Shown one piece after another: positions 8,814-18,900 of a stretch of 64,000 bases of DNA (position 1 is the stretch's first letter; every line of letters starts with the position of its first letter). The notes under the pieces are model-generated. The model worked only from the letters and a program-made list of their open reading frames with translations, ran no database searches and had not been told where the DNA came from. Both the position numbers and the translations under genes were made by a program. The stretch comes from Beijerinckiaceae bacterium (GTDB taxonomy: Bacteria; Pseudomonadota; Alphaproteobacteria; Rhizobiales; Beijerinckiaceae). The DNA lies in the NCBI GenBank assembly GCA_947475995.1, contig CANJNI010000023.1, positions 1 to 64,000 of the forward strand, written 5' to 3'.

Positions 8814-9254
8814 ATGCAAAGTCTGGACGCGCTACTCAAACTCCCTAATGTCGACCGTGACATCATCGAGAAGACTGTGCGCGACTTTCTGGATTGCCGC
8901 GCCCGTTCCGACAGGAAGGCCTATTTCGCCTTCCTGTCTCCGGCGGCGGAAATCACCATCGTCGGGGACCCGAGGCTTCATCCCTATTCCGGGCGTTATT
9001 CCGGAGAGGAAGGCATCCGCCAGCTCCTGCGGCGGATCGACACGGAATTCATCTATCTCGAATCCGAGATTCTCGACACCGTGGTCGATCATGACCGCGC
9101 CGTCGTCCGCCGCATGAAACGGATGCGGCAGATCGGCACCGGCGAGGTGCGCGAGCAACATTTCTGCACCTGGTTCCGCTTCTCCGGCGGCAAGATCATC
9201 GAAATCGTCGAATATTCCGACACAGCCCTGACGATCTCGCTGAGCCAACCCTGA
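8814..9254 (+). CDS. SnoaL-like (NTF2-fold) protein
   Basis: A 146-residue single-domain protein of the SnoaL/ketosteroid-isomerase-like NTF2 fold: an N-terminal helix pair (VRDFLDCRARSDRKAYFAFLSPAAEITIVGD), the HPYSGRYSGEEGIRQLLRRID turn, and a C-terminal sheet (EQHFCTWFRFSGGKIIEIVEYSD). It starts 21 bases after ilvC. A related protein is encoded just downstream in the same orientation, so they look like tandem paralogues. Family members include isomerases, hydrolases and non-enzymatic binders, so no substrate can be given. Confidence 0.8.
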   Translation: MQSLDALLKLPNVDRDIIEKTVRDFLDCRARSDRKAYFAFLSPAAEITIVGDPRLHPYSGRYSGEEGIRQLLRRIDTEFIYLESEILDTVVDHDRAVVRRMKRMRQIGTGEVREQHFCTWFRFSGGKIIEIVEYSDTALTISLSQP

Positions 9255-9440
9255 TTGCACGCCGGTCGCGTCAAGCCTGCATCTTGAGCATGGCTATTTC
9301 ATTTGCAATCCTTAGCTGTGCGTTTACAAATGATATTCATTGACGGGAATTGGTCCGGCGTTCATCGGAGCGTCAGGCAAACTTAGGCATTGTGCTCCCA
9401 CGGGCCCTTGAGGCACAGCGCAATGCGGGTGGGTTGGAAA

Positions 9441-9872
9441 ATGGATTTGACCAAGGAGATAGTCCTTGAGCGCGGGCAGGTGCTCGAGCTGATCAAGGTG
9501 CTTTTCAAGACTCGTTTCGCGAGGGAAATAGACCAGCTCAGGCCCTATGTGGCGCCCGATATCGTCTATCGCATGGTCGGTCACAGGACGCATACGCCGT
9601 TTTCCGGCGAGTTCCGCGGCCCGGATGCGGTGATGAACGGCGTTCGCAATCTTCATATCGAGTTTGAATTCACCCATATGTCGCTCGACAAGGTCATCAT
9701 CGACGGCAACAGCGTCGGGGTGCGCTGGCACGGCCGCTGGAAGAACCGCGGCACGAACGCCTCCGCGGATTTCGAGGGCTTTGCGCATCTCGAATTCGAG
9801 AACGGACTGGTGAAGTCCTATACAAACTTCGTCGATACGGCCCTCGTGGCGAATATCTCCGGCTGGGGCTGA
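9441..9872 (+). CDS. SnoaL-like (NTF2-fold) protein, paralogue
   Basis: A 143-residue NTF2-fold protein with the same order of motifs as its upstream neighbour: VLFKTRFAREIDQLRPYVAPDIVYRMVG, then THTPFSGEFRGPDAVMNGVRNL, then the C-terminal sheet FEGFAHLEFENGLVKSYTNFVDTAL. The track starts at 9390; the ATG at 9441 (MDLTKEIVLE) follows a G-rich stretch and starts where the fold begins. About 185 bases of AT-richer sequence without a gene separate it from the first copy and may hold its promoter. Confidence 0.78.
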   Translation: MDLTKEIVLERGQVLELIKVLFKTRFAREIDQLRPYVAPDIVYRMVGHRTHTPFSGEFRGPDAVMNGVRNLHIEFEFTHMSLDKVIIDGNSVGVRWHGRWKNRGTNASADFEGFAHLEFENGLVKSYTNFVDTALVANISGWG

Positions 9873-9909
9873 GCGCTCGGGCGGGATAGTCTGGCGCGGT
9901 GGAGCGCCC

Positions 9910-11010
9910 ATGACGATTCGCATCGCCACCTTCAACGTCGAGAACCTGTTCTCCCGGTTCGATTTTTCGGGACGCGCCCAGCGCGAGAAGCGCCTCGTGG
10001 GCCATTTCGCATTCGACGACGAGCGACAGTTCGAAATGGCCCGGATGATCTTTCAGGCGGTGCATTCCGACGACATGCGGCAATTGACGGCGCTGGCGCT
10101 GGCGGAAACGCGCGCCGATATCGTCTGCCTGCAGGAGGTGGACAATCAGGACGCGCTCGACGTCTTCTACGAAAATTATGTGCGCCGCGTGCTGCGCCAG
10201 AGTTTTGCAGCGGCCACCAAGGGGTTGGGCGCAGAGGAAAGAAACGCCCGCGCGACGGACTTCTTTTACGACTATCGCTATGTGCTGCCCGGCAATGACC
10301 AGCGCGGCATCAATGTGGCGGTGATGTCGCGGCGCGATGTTTCCATCCGCTCATGGTCTGCGATAACCTATGACTTCATCCGGGATCTGCCGCTGGACTG
10401 GAGCAAGCTGGCCGCAGTGGGCGAGGCGCCGGGGAAGAAGGTATTTCGCCGCGATTGCCTGCAGGTCGAAACCAGCGTCGATGGAGCGCCACTCACGCTC
10501 TTCATCTGCCATCTGAAATCGCGGCAGGCCTATACGCCCAAGGGCGATCCCCAACAGGAGACCTTGCCGGTACGCCTTGCGGAAGCCCATGCGATCCGGC
10601 GCATCATCGAGCAACGCTTCGGCAAGGCGTCGAAACACGCCAACTGGGCCATCTGCGGCGACTTCAACGACTTCTACGAGATCGACGGTGCGCCCGTGGA
10701 AGAGCATGCGCTCGGACCGTTGCTCGGCGACGGCTTTGCGGTCAACATCATGGAGCGCCGTAGCGCTGACGACCGCTGGACCCATTACCATCCGGCCACC
10801 GACACGCATGTGCAACTTGATTATATCTTGCTGTCGCCTGCGCTCGCGGCCGCCAATCCGCAGGCGGTTCCGGAGGTCGTGCGGGCCGGGCAGGCGTTCC
10901 GGGTGCCGCGCCTGCACGACGCGCCACGCTATCCGCGCATCGGCTGGGACAGGCCGAAGGCCAGCGACCATTGCCCGGTGGCGGTTGAGTTGCATGTGCC
11001 GGGGCGGTGA
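9910..11010 (+). CDS. Endonuclease/exonuclease/phosphatase (EEP) family protein
   Basis: A 366-residue metal-dependent phosphoesterase of the EEP superfamily. The conserved elements appear in order: IATFNVENLF at the N-terminus, CLQEVDNQDAL (metal-ligand Glu), the HLKSRQAY strand, GDFNDFYE, and SDHCPVAVEL at the C-terminus with the catalytic Asp-His. No signal peptide or membrane segment is present, so it is probably cytoplasmic. The family includes nucleases, inositol phosphatases and sphingomyelinases; the substrate is not evident. It may be co-transcribed with the SnoaL-like gene 37 bases upstream. Confidence 0.85.
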   Translation: MTIRIATFNVENLFSRFDFSGRAQREKRLVGHFAFDDERQFEMARMIFQAVHSDDMRQLTALALAETRADIVCLQEVDNQDALDVFYENYVRRVLRQSFAAATKGLGAEERNARATDFFYDYRYVLPGNDQRGINVAVMSRRDVSIRSWSAITYDFIRDLPLDWSKLAAVGEAPGKKVFRRDCLQVETSVDGAPLTLFICHLKSRQAYTPKGDPQQETLPVRLAEAHAIRRIIEQRFGKASKHANWAICGDFNDFYEIDGAPVEEHALGPLLGDGFAVNIMERRSADDRWTHYHPATDTHVQLDYILLSPALAAANPQAVPEVVRAGQAFRVPRLHDAPRYPRIGWDRPKASDHCPVAVELHVPGR

Positions 11011-11019
11011 CGCCTTGCC

Positions 11020-11104
11020 GTCATTGCGAACGCAGTGAAGCAATCCAGAGTCGCTGCACGACACGATGGATTGCTTCGCGCGCCTTCGGCGCACTCGCAA
11101 TGAC
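11020..11104. repeat. REP-like palindrome (GTCATTGCGA...GCAATCC family)
   Basis: GTCATTGCGAACGCAGTGAAGCAATCC at the left is answered by GGATTGCTTCGC...ACTCGCAATGAC at the right, an imperfect inverted repeat of about 85 bases between two convergent genes. Related copies occur at 25656 and 63552. This is the common short intergenic repeat type of many Hyphomicrobiales. Confidence 0.8.
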
Positions 11105-11115
11105 GCGAGCGCCCA

Positions 11116-13608
11116 TCAAGCCGCCTTTACAAAACTTTCCAGCACCATCTTGCGGCCGGCCTTGTCGAAATCCACGGTGAGCTTGTTGCCATCCACGGCC
11201 GCAACGGAACCGTTGCCGAACTTCTGATGAAAGACGCGCGCGCCGGGCGCGAAGCCGGACTCGGTGGAGGACTTGGCGACAAGTTCGCCTTCGATCTGCA
11301 TGGGGCCGCCGCGCCGCGCGCCGCTGTTCCAGGATTGCTGCGGGCGGTCAGAAAATCCTTTTCCGCCGCCGCTATCGTCGCGGCGCGCCTGCGCGCGTTT
11401 CCAGCCCGGCGTGTCGTAGGTCGAGCCGAACGTGTCGACGGAATTGAAGCGCGACGACGCATAGCCGCCGTAGCTGTTGCCGCTCGCGGCTTCGACGACT
11501 TCCACATGTTCGGGCGGAAGCTCGTCGAGAAAACGTGAGGGAATCGTCGTCTGCCACAGGCCGTGAATGCGCCGGTTGGTGGCGAAATAGATCTTGGCCC
11601 GGCGCTTGGCGCGCGTCACCCCCACATAGGCGAGGCGGCGCTCTTCCTCGAGGCCCGCGCGGCCGTTGTCGTCGAGCGAACGCTGGTGGGGGAACAGGCC
11701 TTCTTCCCAACCGGGCAGAAACACCGTCTCGAATTCGAGGCCCTTGGCGGCGTGCAGCGTCATGATGCTGACGCGCGGCCCCGCATCCTTGTTCTCCACG
11801 TCCATCACGAGAGAAATGTGTTCGAGGAAGCTGGCGAGGTCCGGAAACTCCTCCATCGACCGCACGAGTTCCTTGAGATTTTCCAGCCGTCCCGCAGCTT
11901 CCGCCGAGCGGTCCTTCTGCCACATCTCGGTATAGCCGGATTCCTCCAGAATCATTTCGGCCAGTTCGTTGTGGGGCTTCTGGTCGATCAGCGACGACCA
12001 GCGGGAAAAATCGCCCAGCAGCGAACGCAATGTCTGGCGCTGCTTGGGCTTCAGTTCTTCGGTTTCGACCAGATTGCGGGCCGATTGCATCAGCGGAATG
12101 CGTTGCGCGCGCGCATGGTCGTGCAGGAACTGGATCGTCGCGTCGCCCAGGCCGCGCTTGGGGACGTTGACGATGCGCTCGAACGCCAGATCGTCAGACG
12201 GTTGCGCGACGGCGCGCAGATAGGCGAGCGCGTCGCGAATTTCGGCGCGTTCGTAAAAGCGCGGTCCGCCGATGACCCGATAGGGCAGGCCCAGCGTGAT
12301 GAAGCGTTCTTCAAATTCGCGCATCTGGAACGAGGCGCGCACCAGAATGGCGATCTCGTCCAGCGAGACGCCCTTGCGCTGCAATTGCTCGATCTCTTCG
12401 CCGACCGTCCGGGCTTCTTCTTCGGAATCCCACACGCCCGCAACGGTGGGCTTGATGCCTTCATCGCCGTCGGTGAACAGCGTCTTGCCCAGCCGACCCT
12501 CGTTATGGGCGATCAGTTTTGCGGCGGCGGCCAGGATGTGCCCGGTGGAGCGGTAATTGCGTTCGAGCTTGATGACGGTGGCACCGGGAAAATCCTTCTC
12601 GAAGCGCAGGATGTTGTCCACCTCGGCGCCGCGCCAGCCGTAGATGGACTGATCGTCGTCGCCGACGCAGCAGATGTTTTGCGGTCGCTTGTCCGCGCCA
12701 GACTGGGCCAGCAGGCGCAGCCACAAATATTGGACGACGTTGGTGTCCTGATATTCGTCCACCAGAATGTAGCGGAAGCGGCGCTGATACTCGGCCAGCA
12801 CGTCAGGGTTTTCGCGCAGCAGCCGCAGACCTTCGAGAAGGAGGTCGCCAAAGTCTGCGGCGTTCAAAATTTTCAGGCGCTCCTGATAGATGCGGTAGAG
12901 ATCGCCGCCCTTGCCGTTGGCGAAAGCGCCGGCTTCGCCCGGCGGAACGCGCGAGGGATCGAGGCCGCGATTTTTCCATGAGTCGATCTGGATCGCCAGC
13001 GCCCGCGCGGGCCAGCGCTTGTCGTCGATGTTTTCCGATTGCAGCACCTGCTTGAGCAGGCGAATCTGGTCGTCCGTGTCGAGAATCGTGAAGCTGGATT
13101 TGAGGCCGACGAGTTCGGCGTGGCGGCGCAGGATCTTGGTGCCGATGGCGTGGAAGGTGCCGAGCCACGGCATGCCTTCCGCCACCGGTCCCGCCAGAAC
13201 CGCGACGCGCTCTTTCATTTCGCGCGCCGCCTTGTTGGTGAAGGTGACGGCGAGAATTTCGTGCGCCCTCGCGCGGCCTGTCGCCAGAATATGCGCGATG
13301 CGGGTGGTGAGGACGCGCGTTTTGCCGGTGCCGGCTCCTGCCAGAACCAGCACGGGCCCGTCGATCGCCTCGACGCCCGCGCGTTGTTCCGGGTTCAGGG
13401 CGTCCAGATAACGCGGCGCGCCGACCGCAGCCGCCTGCGCGCGTGCCGCCAGCCCGCCTTGGCGCGGCACATACGGCTCAGCCGCGCTTCTGCCGGTTGC
13501 AGGGGCGCGGGGCGCGGGCGCACGATATTCGCCTTCTTCTTCGGCGTCGAACGAAAACGGATCGGACAGGGCGGCGGGCTCCGGTGAGGAGAACAGACTA
13601 CGAATCAA
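11116..13608 (-). CDS. uvrD: ATP-dependent DNA helicase UvrD/PcrA
   Basis: A superfamily 1A 3'-5' helicase for nucleotide-excision and mismatch repair. The Walker A AGAGTGKT, motif [10 protein letters not shown], motif [14 protein letters not shown], the LERNYRST motif and VGVTRAKRR near the end are all present. The C-terminus ([20 protein letters not shown]) matches the PcrA-type Tudor-like domain that contacts RNA polymerase. The track begins at 13782, far inside miaA. A TTG at 13608 overlaps the miaA stop (TTGA) and gives an 830-residue protein of usual size, so I prefer it; translation would be coupled to miaA. No in-frame ATG lies before the Walker A region. Confidence 0.93.
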   Translation of the reverse strand: MIRSLFSSPEPAALSDPFSFDAEEEGEYRAPAPRAPATGRSAAEPYVPRQGGLAARAQAAAVGAPRYLDALNPEQRAGVEAIDGPVLVLAGAGTGKTRVLTTRIAHILATGRARAHEILAVTFTNKAAREMKERVAVLAGPVAEGMPWLGTFHAIGTKILRRHAELVGLKSSFTILDTDDQIRLLKQVLQSENIDDKRWPARALAIQIDSWKNRGLDPSRVPPGEAGAFANGKGGDLYRIYQERLKILNAADFGDLLLEGLRLLRENPDVLAEYQRRFRYILVDEYQDTNVVQYLWLRLLAQSGADKRPQNICCVGDDDQSIYGWRGAEVDNILRFEKDFPGATVIKLERNYRSTGHILAAAAKLIAHNEGRLGKTLFTDGDEGIKPTVAGVWDSEEEARTVGEEIEQLQRKGVSLDEIAILVRASFQMREFEERFITLGLPYRVIGGPRFYERAEIRDALAYLRAVAQPSDDLAFERIVNVPKRGLGDATIQFLHDHARAQRIPLMQSARNLVETEELKPKQRQTLRSLLGDFSRWSSLIDQKPHNELAEMILEESGYTEMWQKDRSAEAAGRLENLKELVRSMEEFPDLASFLEHISLVMDVENKDAGPRVSIMTLHAAKGLEFETVFLPGWEEGLFPHQRSLDDNGRAGLEEERRLAYVGVTRAKRRAKIYFATNRRIHGLWQTTIPSRFLDELPPEHVEVVEAASGNSYGGYASSRFNSVDTFGSTYDTPGWKRAQARRDDSGGGKGFSDRPQQSWNSGARRGGPMQIEGELVAKSSTESGFAPGARVFHQKFGNGSVAAVDGNKLTVDFDKAGRKMVLESFVKAA

Positions 13609-14549
13609 TCGCGCCCAATGTGGGGCGCGGCGGGTGCGATGTCGATGGAAAGGCGACCGAACGCCTCCCCGGGCGTCATCCACTCGAAACCCGGCAATTG
13701 GTGACGGACGAAAGTGAACTGGCGCTTGGCGTAATGGCGGGTGTCGCGCTTGCCCCGTTCGATTGCGTCGGCGAGCGAACATTCCCCTCGCATGTAGGCC
13801 ATCAGGCCCGGAACCCCGTGCGCCCGCATGGCCGGGAGGGCAGGGTCGAGATTGCGGGCTGCGAGCTGCTGCACTTCGTCCAATGCCCCGTGGCGCATCA
13901 TCTGGTCGAAGCGCGCGTCGATCCGGACGTTGAGGGCAGGGCGGTCCGGGGCGAGGAATACGGCGCGGCAGTTCTCGATGTCGAGCAGGGGCGCGCTGCG
14001 GGCGCCCTGAAAATCCGCGAGGCTGCGGCCAGTTGCGGCGAAGATTTCCAGCGCACGCAGGATGCGCTGCGGGTCCGTGGGGCGGAGCCTTGCGGCCATC
14101 TGCGGGTCGCGGGCGACGAGGCGGGCGTGAAGCTCGGCGGGCGAGAGGTCCGCGGCTTCAGCGCGGATCGCGGCGCGAACCTCGTCAGGCACCGCCGGAA
14201 TGTCCGACAGCCCCTGCGTCAGCGCCTTGAAATACATGCCGGTGCCGCCGACGAAAATCGGCAAGCGGCCCGCCGCGCGAGCCTCGTCCAACAAGGCTTC
14301 CGCATCCGCTAGCCAGCGGCCTACGGAATAGTTCTGTGACGCATCCACATGACCGAAAAGCCTGTGCGGAGCGGCGGCTTCCTCGTCGGGCGTCGGGCGC
14401 GCCGTGATGATGCGCAGATCGCCATAGACCTGCATGGAATCGGCATTGATGACCCAGCCGCCGAGGCGCTGCGCCAGCGCGATCGCCAGTGCGGACTTGC
14501 CGCTGGCCGTCGGTCCTGCGATGAGAAGCGCCGACATTGCCGTGCTCAT
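13605..14549 (-). CDS. miaA: tRNA dimethylallyltransferase
   Basis: Adds a dimethylallyl group to the N6 of adenosine 37 in tRNAs reading codons that start with U. The 314-residue protein has the P-loop GPTASGKS at the N-terminus, the INADSMQVY substrate motif, [12 protein letters not shown], and the C-terminal [16 protein letters not shown] stretch. The start at 14549 ([12 protein letters not shown]) has an AGGAAGGA site; the track start at 14588 lacks one and would overlap serB. Only 30 bases separate it from the divergent serB start. Its stop overlaps the uvrD start. Confidence 0.95.
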   Translation of the reverse strand: MSTAMSALLIAGPTASGKSALAIALAQRLGGWVINADSMQVYGDLRIITARPTPDEEAAAPHRLFGHVDASQNYSVGRWLADAEALLDEARAAGRLPIFVGGTGMYFKALTQGLSDIPAVPDEVRAAIRAEAADLSPAELHARLVARDPQMAARLRPTDPQRILRALEIFAATGRSLADFQGARSAPLLDIENCRAVFLAPDRPALNVRIDARFDQMMRHGALDEVQQLAARNLDPALPAMRAHGVPGLMAYMRGECSLADAIERGKRDTRHYAKRQFTFVRHQLPGFEWMTPGEAFGRLSIDIAPAAPHIGRD

Positions 14550-14579
14550 GCACGGTCCTTCCTGTTGCCGGGCTTTCGC

Positions 14580-15476
14580 ATGATCCACGTCGTCACTCTC
14601 GTCTCCAATCCGGCGCGTCCCGCGCTCACCGATGCGCTGGTCGCGGCGGTTTCGGCTCTGCTTCCGGCTGCTTGCGAGCCCGACTGGCTGGAGCCCGGCG
14701 TCGCCTGCGACATTGCTTTCGCACCCGTGGGAGAAATCGACAACCGGGCCGTAGCGGACCGGCTTCGCGGCGTGCTTGGCGATGCGCCTGTCGACGTGAT
14801 GGTTCAGGCCGCGAAGGGTCGTCGCAAGAAGCTGTTTCTGGCCGATATGGATTCAACCATGATCGGGCAGGAGTGCATCGACGAACTGGCCGATTTCGCC
14901 GGCATGAAGGAACATGTGTCGGGCATTACGGAACGCGCCATGCGGGGCGAGATCGCCTTCGAGCCAGCCTTGCGCGAGCGCGTGGCGCTGCTGAAGGGGT
15001 TGAAGGCCGACATCATTGATCAGGTGATTTCGGAACGCATCCGGCTGACGCCGGGGGGGCGCGAACTGGTGCAGACCATGCGGGCGAACGGCGCTTACAC
15101 GGCGCTGGTGTCGGGCGGCTTCACGGTTTTCACCGAAAAGATCGCGGCCCGGATCGGCTTTCACGAACATCGCTCCAACACGCTCATCATCGAAGGCGAT
15201 TTCTTCGCGGGACTCGTGCAGGAGCCGATTCTCGGACGCGAGGCGAAGCTGGCCTCGCTGACGAGCCTGCGGATCGCACATGAACTCGCGCCTGAAGATA
15301 CGATGGCGGTGGGCGACGGCGCGAACGATCTGGCGATGCTGGAGGAGGCCGGGGCGGGCGTAGCGTTCCACGCAAAGCCCGCTGTCGCGGCGGCTGCGGC
15401 CTATCGTGTCGATCACGGCGACCTGAGCGCGCTGCTCTACATGCAGGGCTACCGGCGCAGCGAGTTCAGGACCTGA
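14580..15476 (+). CDS. serB: Phosphoserine phosphatase
   Basis: Releases phosphate from L-phosphoserine, the last step of serine synthesis. The 298-residue protein has an N-terminal ACT-like regulatory segment (about 1-75) and a HAD phosphatase domain: [18 protein letters not shown] with the nucleophile Asp, SGGFTVF (motif II), and [11 protein letters not shown] (motif IV). The track ORF extends upstream into antisense miaA; ATG 14580 ([14 protein letters not shown]) is the family-like start. It is divergent from miaA and convergent with the DUF1217 gene, ending next to its stop. Confidence 0.95.
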   Translation: MIHVVTLVSNPARPALTDALVAAVSALLPAACEPDWLEPGVACDIAFAPVGEIDNRAVADRLRGVLGDAPVDVMVQAAKGRRKKLFLADMDSTMIGQECIDELADFAGMKEHVSGITERAMRGEIAFEPALRERVALLKGLKADIIDQVISERIRLTPGGRELVQTMRANGAYTALVSGGFTVFTEKIAARIGFHEHRSNTLIIEGDFFAGLVQEPILGREAKLASLTSLRIAHELAPEDTMAVGDGANDLAMLEEAGAGVAFHAKPAVAAAAAYRVDHGDLSALLYMQGYRRSEFRT

Positions 15477-16268
15477 TCATTTCGTAGCGAGCTTCGCGCT
15501 CTGCAGCGACAGCATCGCGTCGAGCCCGATGCCGATGACAGGGCTCGACCTGTCGAACAGCGACAGTGTCTGGCTCTGCGGCGCATTGAGCAGGCCGCCA
15601 TTTGCGGCGTCATAGGCGGCGCAAAAGCGTTCGAGGAATTTTTGCAGCTTCTTCGCGTCCTTGAAGTCTGCGACATCCACCTTCGCGGCGAGGTTTTTCG
15701 CCTGCAAATCCACGTCCTGATGTGATGACAGGGGCGAAATGCCCAGCGCCATCTGGGCGACCTGCAGAAGATCTCGGTCTGCGAGCAGGCCTAATGTGCT
15801 GGTGATGTTCGGGGCGTTCTGGCGGAAATAAAGGGCCAGCCTCACGCCCGGATTCTTGGCGCCCTGTTCGACTTCGAGAGTCTGTTCGACGAAGCGGGCG
15901 GCGACATCCTGCCGGACCGCGTCGGACTGCGTGGCGAGCGCGCCCTTGCCGGCGAAATCGAAGGCTTTGGCGAAGGCCTTGATGCGCGGATCGTTGAGCC
16001 TGTTGGCGAGGGCCGAAGGACTGGCGGTTCCCTGTTCGAGCACCTTCTTCATCAGGCCTTTTGCATAGAGCCTGTCGCCCATCCCAAAGGCCTGCATGGC
16101 GAAGTTGAACAGCCTTGTGTTCTTAACGAAGGCGTCGATGGTTTTGACGTTGCCGATATTGGCCTGAAAATATCTGGTCTGCTGGGCGACCATCGGCTTC
16201 TTGTTGGTGATCGACTGCCAGCGCGTCAGGTCCCGGGCGATCAGCCGGTAATCGGTGAGGGTGGACAT
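15477..16268 (-). CDS. DUF1217 family protein
   Basis: A 263-residue all-helical protein of the DUF1217 family, known almost only from alphaproteobacteria and often encoded near flagellar genes. Typical features are an N-terminal TDYRLIARDLTRWQ segment and several IxxFVKNxRLFNFAMQAFG/DPRIKAFAKAFDF-like helical repeats. There is no signal peptide. Here it is not in a flagellar cluster, since the neighbours are serB and degP, so a flagellar role is only an association from other genomes. The start is the first ATG. It lies 62 bases downstream of degP, behind a terminator hairpin. Confidence 0.8.
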   Translation of the reverse strand: MSTLTDYRLIARDLTRWQSITNKKPMVAQQTRYFQANIGNVKTIDAFVKNTRLFNFAMQAFGMGDRLYAKGLMKKVLEQGTASPSALANRLNDPRIKAFAKAFDFAGKGALATQSDAVRQDVAARFVEQTLEVEQGAKNPGVRLALYFRQNAPNITSTLGLLADRDLLQVAQMALGISPLSSHQDVDLQAKNLAAKVDVADFKDAKKLQKFLERFCAAYDAANGGLLNAPQSQTLSLFDRSSPVIGIGLDAMLSLQSAKLATK

Positions 16269-16281
16269 GGGTCCAGAAACA

Positions 16282-16307
16282 GCAAGGCCCGCTTGCGCGG
16301 GCCTTGC
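16282..16307 (-). terminator. Hairpin terminator after degP
   Basis: GCAAGGCCCGC and GCGGGCCTTGC form a perfect 11-bp stem with a 4-base loop, between degP (ending at 16331) and the DUF1217 start (16268). On the minus strand it is followed by TGTTTCTG, a short weak U-stretch, so some read-through is likely. Confidence 0.7.
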
Positions 16308-16330
16308 GTGATCATCGACGTTACGCCGAA

Positions 16331-17854
16331 TTACTCCACGGGGAGCGCCACAAAGCGCTTGTCGCCGGTCGGGCTGGCGATCAGGAACAGCGCCGTCTTG
16401 CGGCCCTGATCCTTTACGGCTTTCATCTTTGCCGTGACATCGCTCGCCTGATTGATCGGGTCCTGATTGATCTCGACAATCGTGTCGCCCGCCTGAATGC
16501 GCTTTTCGGCGGCGGCGGAATTCGGCTCGACCTTGCTGACCACGACGCCCGTCACGCCTTCCTGAATGTTGTAGCGCTTGCGGATGTCCGGCGTCAGCGC
16601 CGAGAACTCCATGCCGATCGCCTTCTGGATGGCGGCCTGCGGGGCCGCCGGAGCGGGCTTGCCATCCTGAAGGGCGGCCTGCTGGGTCTTCTCGCCATCT
16701 TCCAGGCGGCCAAGCGTGACCTTGAGGGTCATGGGCTTGCCGTCGCGCATGATGCCGAGATCGACTTCCTTGCCGACCGGCGTCGAGGCGACGATCTTCG
16801 GCAGTTCGGTCGAGTCCTTCACGTCCTGGCCGTCAAAGGTGACGATCACGTCGCCGGCCTTGAGGCCCGCCGGTTTGGCCGGACCCTTTTCGTCAATGCC
16901 GGCGACCAGCGCGCCGCGCGCCTTGCCGAGCGCCAGACTCTCGGCGATCGAATCGTCGACGTTCTGGATACGCACGCCCAGCCAGCCGCGGCGGGTTTCG
17001 CCGTACTTCTGCAACTGGTCGATGATCGGGATCAGGGTCGCGGCCGGAGTCGCGAAGCCGATGCCGACCGAGCCGCCCGACGGCGACAGGATCGCGGTGT
17101 TCACGCCGACCACTTCGCCCGCCATGTTGAACAGCGGGCCGCCCGAGTTGCCCTTGTTGATGGAGGCGTCGGTCTGGATGTAGTTGTCGTAGGGACCGCT
17201 GTTGATGTTGCGGTTGCGGGCCGAGATGATGCCGAGCGTCACCGTGCCGCCGAGGCCGAACGGATTGCCGACCGCCAGAACCCAGTCGCCGACGCGGGTC
17301 TTGGAGCTGTCGGCGAATTTCACCGCCTTGAGGGGCTTCTCGGGCTTCACTCGCAGAACCGCGATATCGACCTTCGCGTCCTTGCCGAGCACTTCGGCCT
17401 TCAGCTTCTGACCATCGGTAAAGATCACCGTGACTTCATTCGAGTCGGCGATGACGTGATTGTTGGTGATGACGATGCCGGATGAATCGATTACGAAGCC
17501 CGAGCCCAAAGAATTTCCGCCGCGACGTTCCTGCGGAGCGGGCTGGCCGCCGCCCTGACCGCGCCGACGGAAGAATTCCTCGAACAGGTCGTCGAAAGGC
17601 GTGCCCTGCGGGAGTTGCGGGGCGGCGCTGGCGCTGCGCTGCGGGGCGGTCTGGGTCGCGGAGATGTTGACGACTGCGTCGCTCACCTTTTCGGCGAGGT
17701 CGGCGACGGAGTCGACGCCACGGACCTGACCGATCGCAGGCGGAACGATTGACAGGGGCGCGATGGCCAGCACTGCTGCCATCATGACTGCACGCGTTCC
17801 GGTGCGGAATTTTGGGGTGCTCGCCTTGGACGTGGCGGCGGTCGCGAAGCCCAT
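16331..17854 (-). CDS. degP: Periplasmic serine protease Do (DegP/HtrA)
   Basis: An envelope stress protease and chaperone that degrades misfolded periplasmic proteins. A signal peptide (AVMMAAVLAIAPLSIVPPAIGQ) is followed by a trypsin-like domain with the triad His (TNNHVIAD), Asp (KVDIAVL) and Ser (NKGNSGGPL), then two PDZ domains (about residues 290-380 and 400-500). The LA-loop holds a Gly-rich RRRGQGGGQ stretch. The track start is ATG 17863, but GAGGAG abuts that codon; the second ATG at 17854 has proper spacing, giving 507 residues. It follows hflK-hflC on the same strand, the common hflK-hflC-degP order in alphaproteobacteria. Confidence 0.95.
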   Translation of the reverse strand: MGFATAATSKASTPKFRTGTRAVMMAAVLAIAPLSIVPPAIGQVRGVDSVADLAEKVSDAVVNISATQTAPQRSASAAPQLPQGTPFDDLFEEFFRRRGQGGGQPAPQERRGGNSLGSGFVIDSSGIVITNNHVIADSNEVTVIFTDGQKLKAEVLGKDAKVDIAVLRVKPEKPLKAVKFADSSKTRVGDWVLAVGNPFGLGGTVTLGIISARNRNINSGPYDNYIQTDASINKGNSGGPLFNMAGEVVGVNTAILSPSGGSVGIGFATPAATLIPIIDQLQKYGETRRGWLGVRIQNVDDSIAESLALGKARGALVAGIDEKGPAKPAGLKAGDVIVTFDGQDVKDSTELPKIVASTPVGKEVDLGIMRDGKPMTLKVTLGRLEDGEKTQQAALQDGKPAPAAPQAAIQKAIGMEFSALTPDIRKRYNIQEGVTGVVVSKVEPNSAAAEKRIQAGDTIVEINQDPINQASDVTAKMKAVKDQGRKTALFLIASPTGDKRFVALPVE

Positions 17855-17991
17855 GTGGTTCATCTCCTCGATTGCCGGGTCGTCCCGGACTTCATTGCAT
17901 ATCGAAGCACGAAATGAGGCGTAATGGCGACAGAAACAGCCGCCATCACGCTTATTTTACGCGCAGCCCGCATCAGCGCCAAACCGGCGCG

Positions 17992-18900
17992 TCAGCGTGC
18001 GGCGGGAGTTGCGGCTGCGCCTGGCCTGATGCCCGACGGCGCCCCGAAGAAGCGGAAGAACTCGCTGTTCGGGCTGATCACCAGGCGCGTGTCGTTCGAT
18101 TTCAGGCCTGCTTCGTAAGCCTGCATCGACCGGTAGAAGGCGAAGAAGTCCGGGTCCTTGCCGAACGATTCGGCGAAGATCTGGTTTCTGGTGCCTTCGC
18201 CCTCGCCACGGATCGTGTCGGCCTGACGCTGCGCATCGGCGCGCAGGACGACCACGTCGCGGTCGGCCTTGGCGGTGATGCGCTGCGCCTGCTCGGCGCC
18301 CTGCGCGCGGAACTCGGCCGCTTCACGGGCGCGCTCCGTCTGCATGCGCTTGAACACCTGCTCCGAAATCTGCCTGGGCAGATCGGCGCGACGGATACGA
18401 ACGTCGATGACCGAGACGCCGAACTTCGTGGCTTCCAGTTCGACCTGATCGCGGATGCGGGCCATCAGGTTCGAGCGGTTATCGCGGACGATCTGCACCA
18501 TGTTGGCCTCGCCCAGAACGCGGCGGACTGCCGAGTTCAGGATCGAGCCCAACTGGTTGTTGCTGCGCTGAACGGTGTTGACCGACTGATAGAAGCGCAG
18601 CGTGTCGACGATCCGGTAGCGCAGGAATGCGTCCACCTCGATGCGGTTGTTGTCCGAGGCCAGCACTTCCTGTTTGTCGGTTTCGAGATCCAGGATGCGC
18701 TTGTCGAAGAACAGAACCGTTTCGATGAACGGCACCTTGAAGTGCAGGCCGGGGTTCGTCACGACGCCCCGCGGCTCGCCGAGGCGCAACACCAGAGCCT
18801 GCTGGTTCTGATGCACTGTATAGAGTGACCCGCTGCCGAGAATGATCACGGCGACGAGGGCGATGAGGGCAAAAAGCCCCAGAGCGGAATTGCGCATCAA
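17992..18900 (-). CDS. hflC: HflC, membrane-bound modulator of FtsH
   Basis: A SPFH/prohibitin-family protein that forms with HflK a large periplasm-facing cage around the FtsH protease. The 302-residue protein has an N-terminal membrane anchor (LGLFALIALVAVIILGSGSL split over residues 6-25), the SPFH domain (about 25-190), and a helical C-terminal part rich in Arg/Glu/Ala (RAREAAEFRAQGAEQAQRI). The start codon overlaps the hflK stop (ATGA), so translation is coupled. Degraded tails after about residue 280 are Ala/Pro-rich. Confidence 0.95.
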   Translation of the reverse strand: MMRNSALGLFALIALVAVIILGSGSLYTVHQNQQALVLRLGEPRGVVTNPGLHFKVPFIETVLFFDKRILDLETDKQEVLASDNNRIEVDAFLRYRIVDTLRFYQSVNTVQRSNNQLGSILNSAVRRVLGEANMVQIVRDNRSNLMARIRDQVELEATKFGVSVIDVRIRRADLPRQISEQVFKRMQTERAREAAEFRAQGAEQAQRITAKADRDVVVLRADAQRQADTIRGEGEGTRNQIFAESFGKDPDFFAFYRSMQAYEAGLKSNDTRLVISPNSEFFRFFGAPSGIRPGAAATPAAR

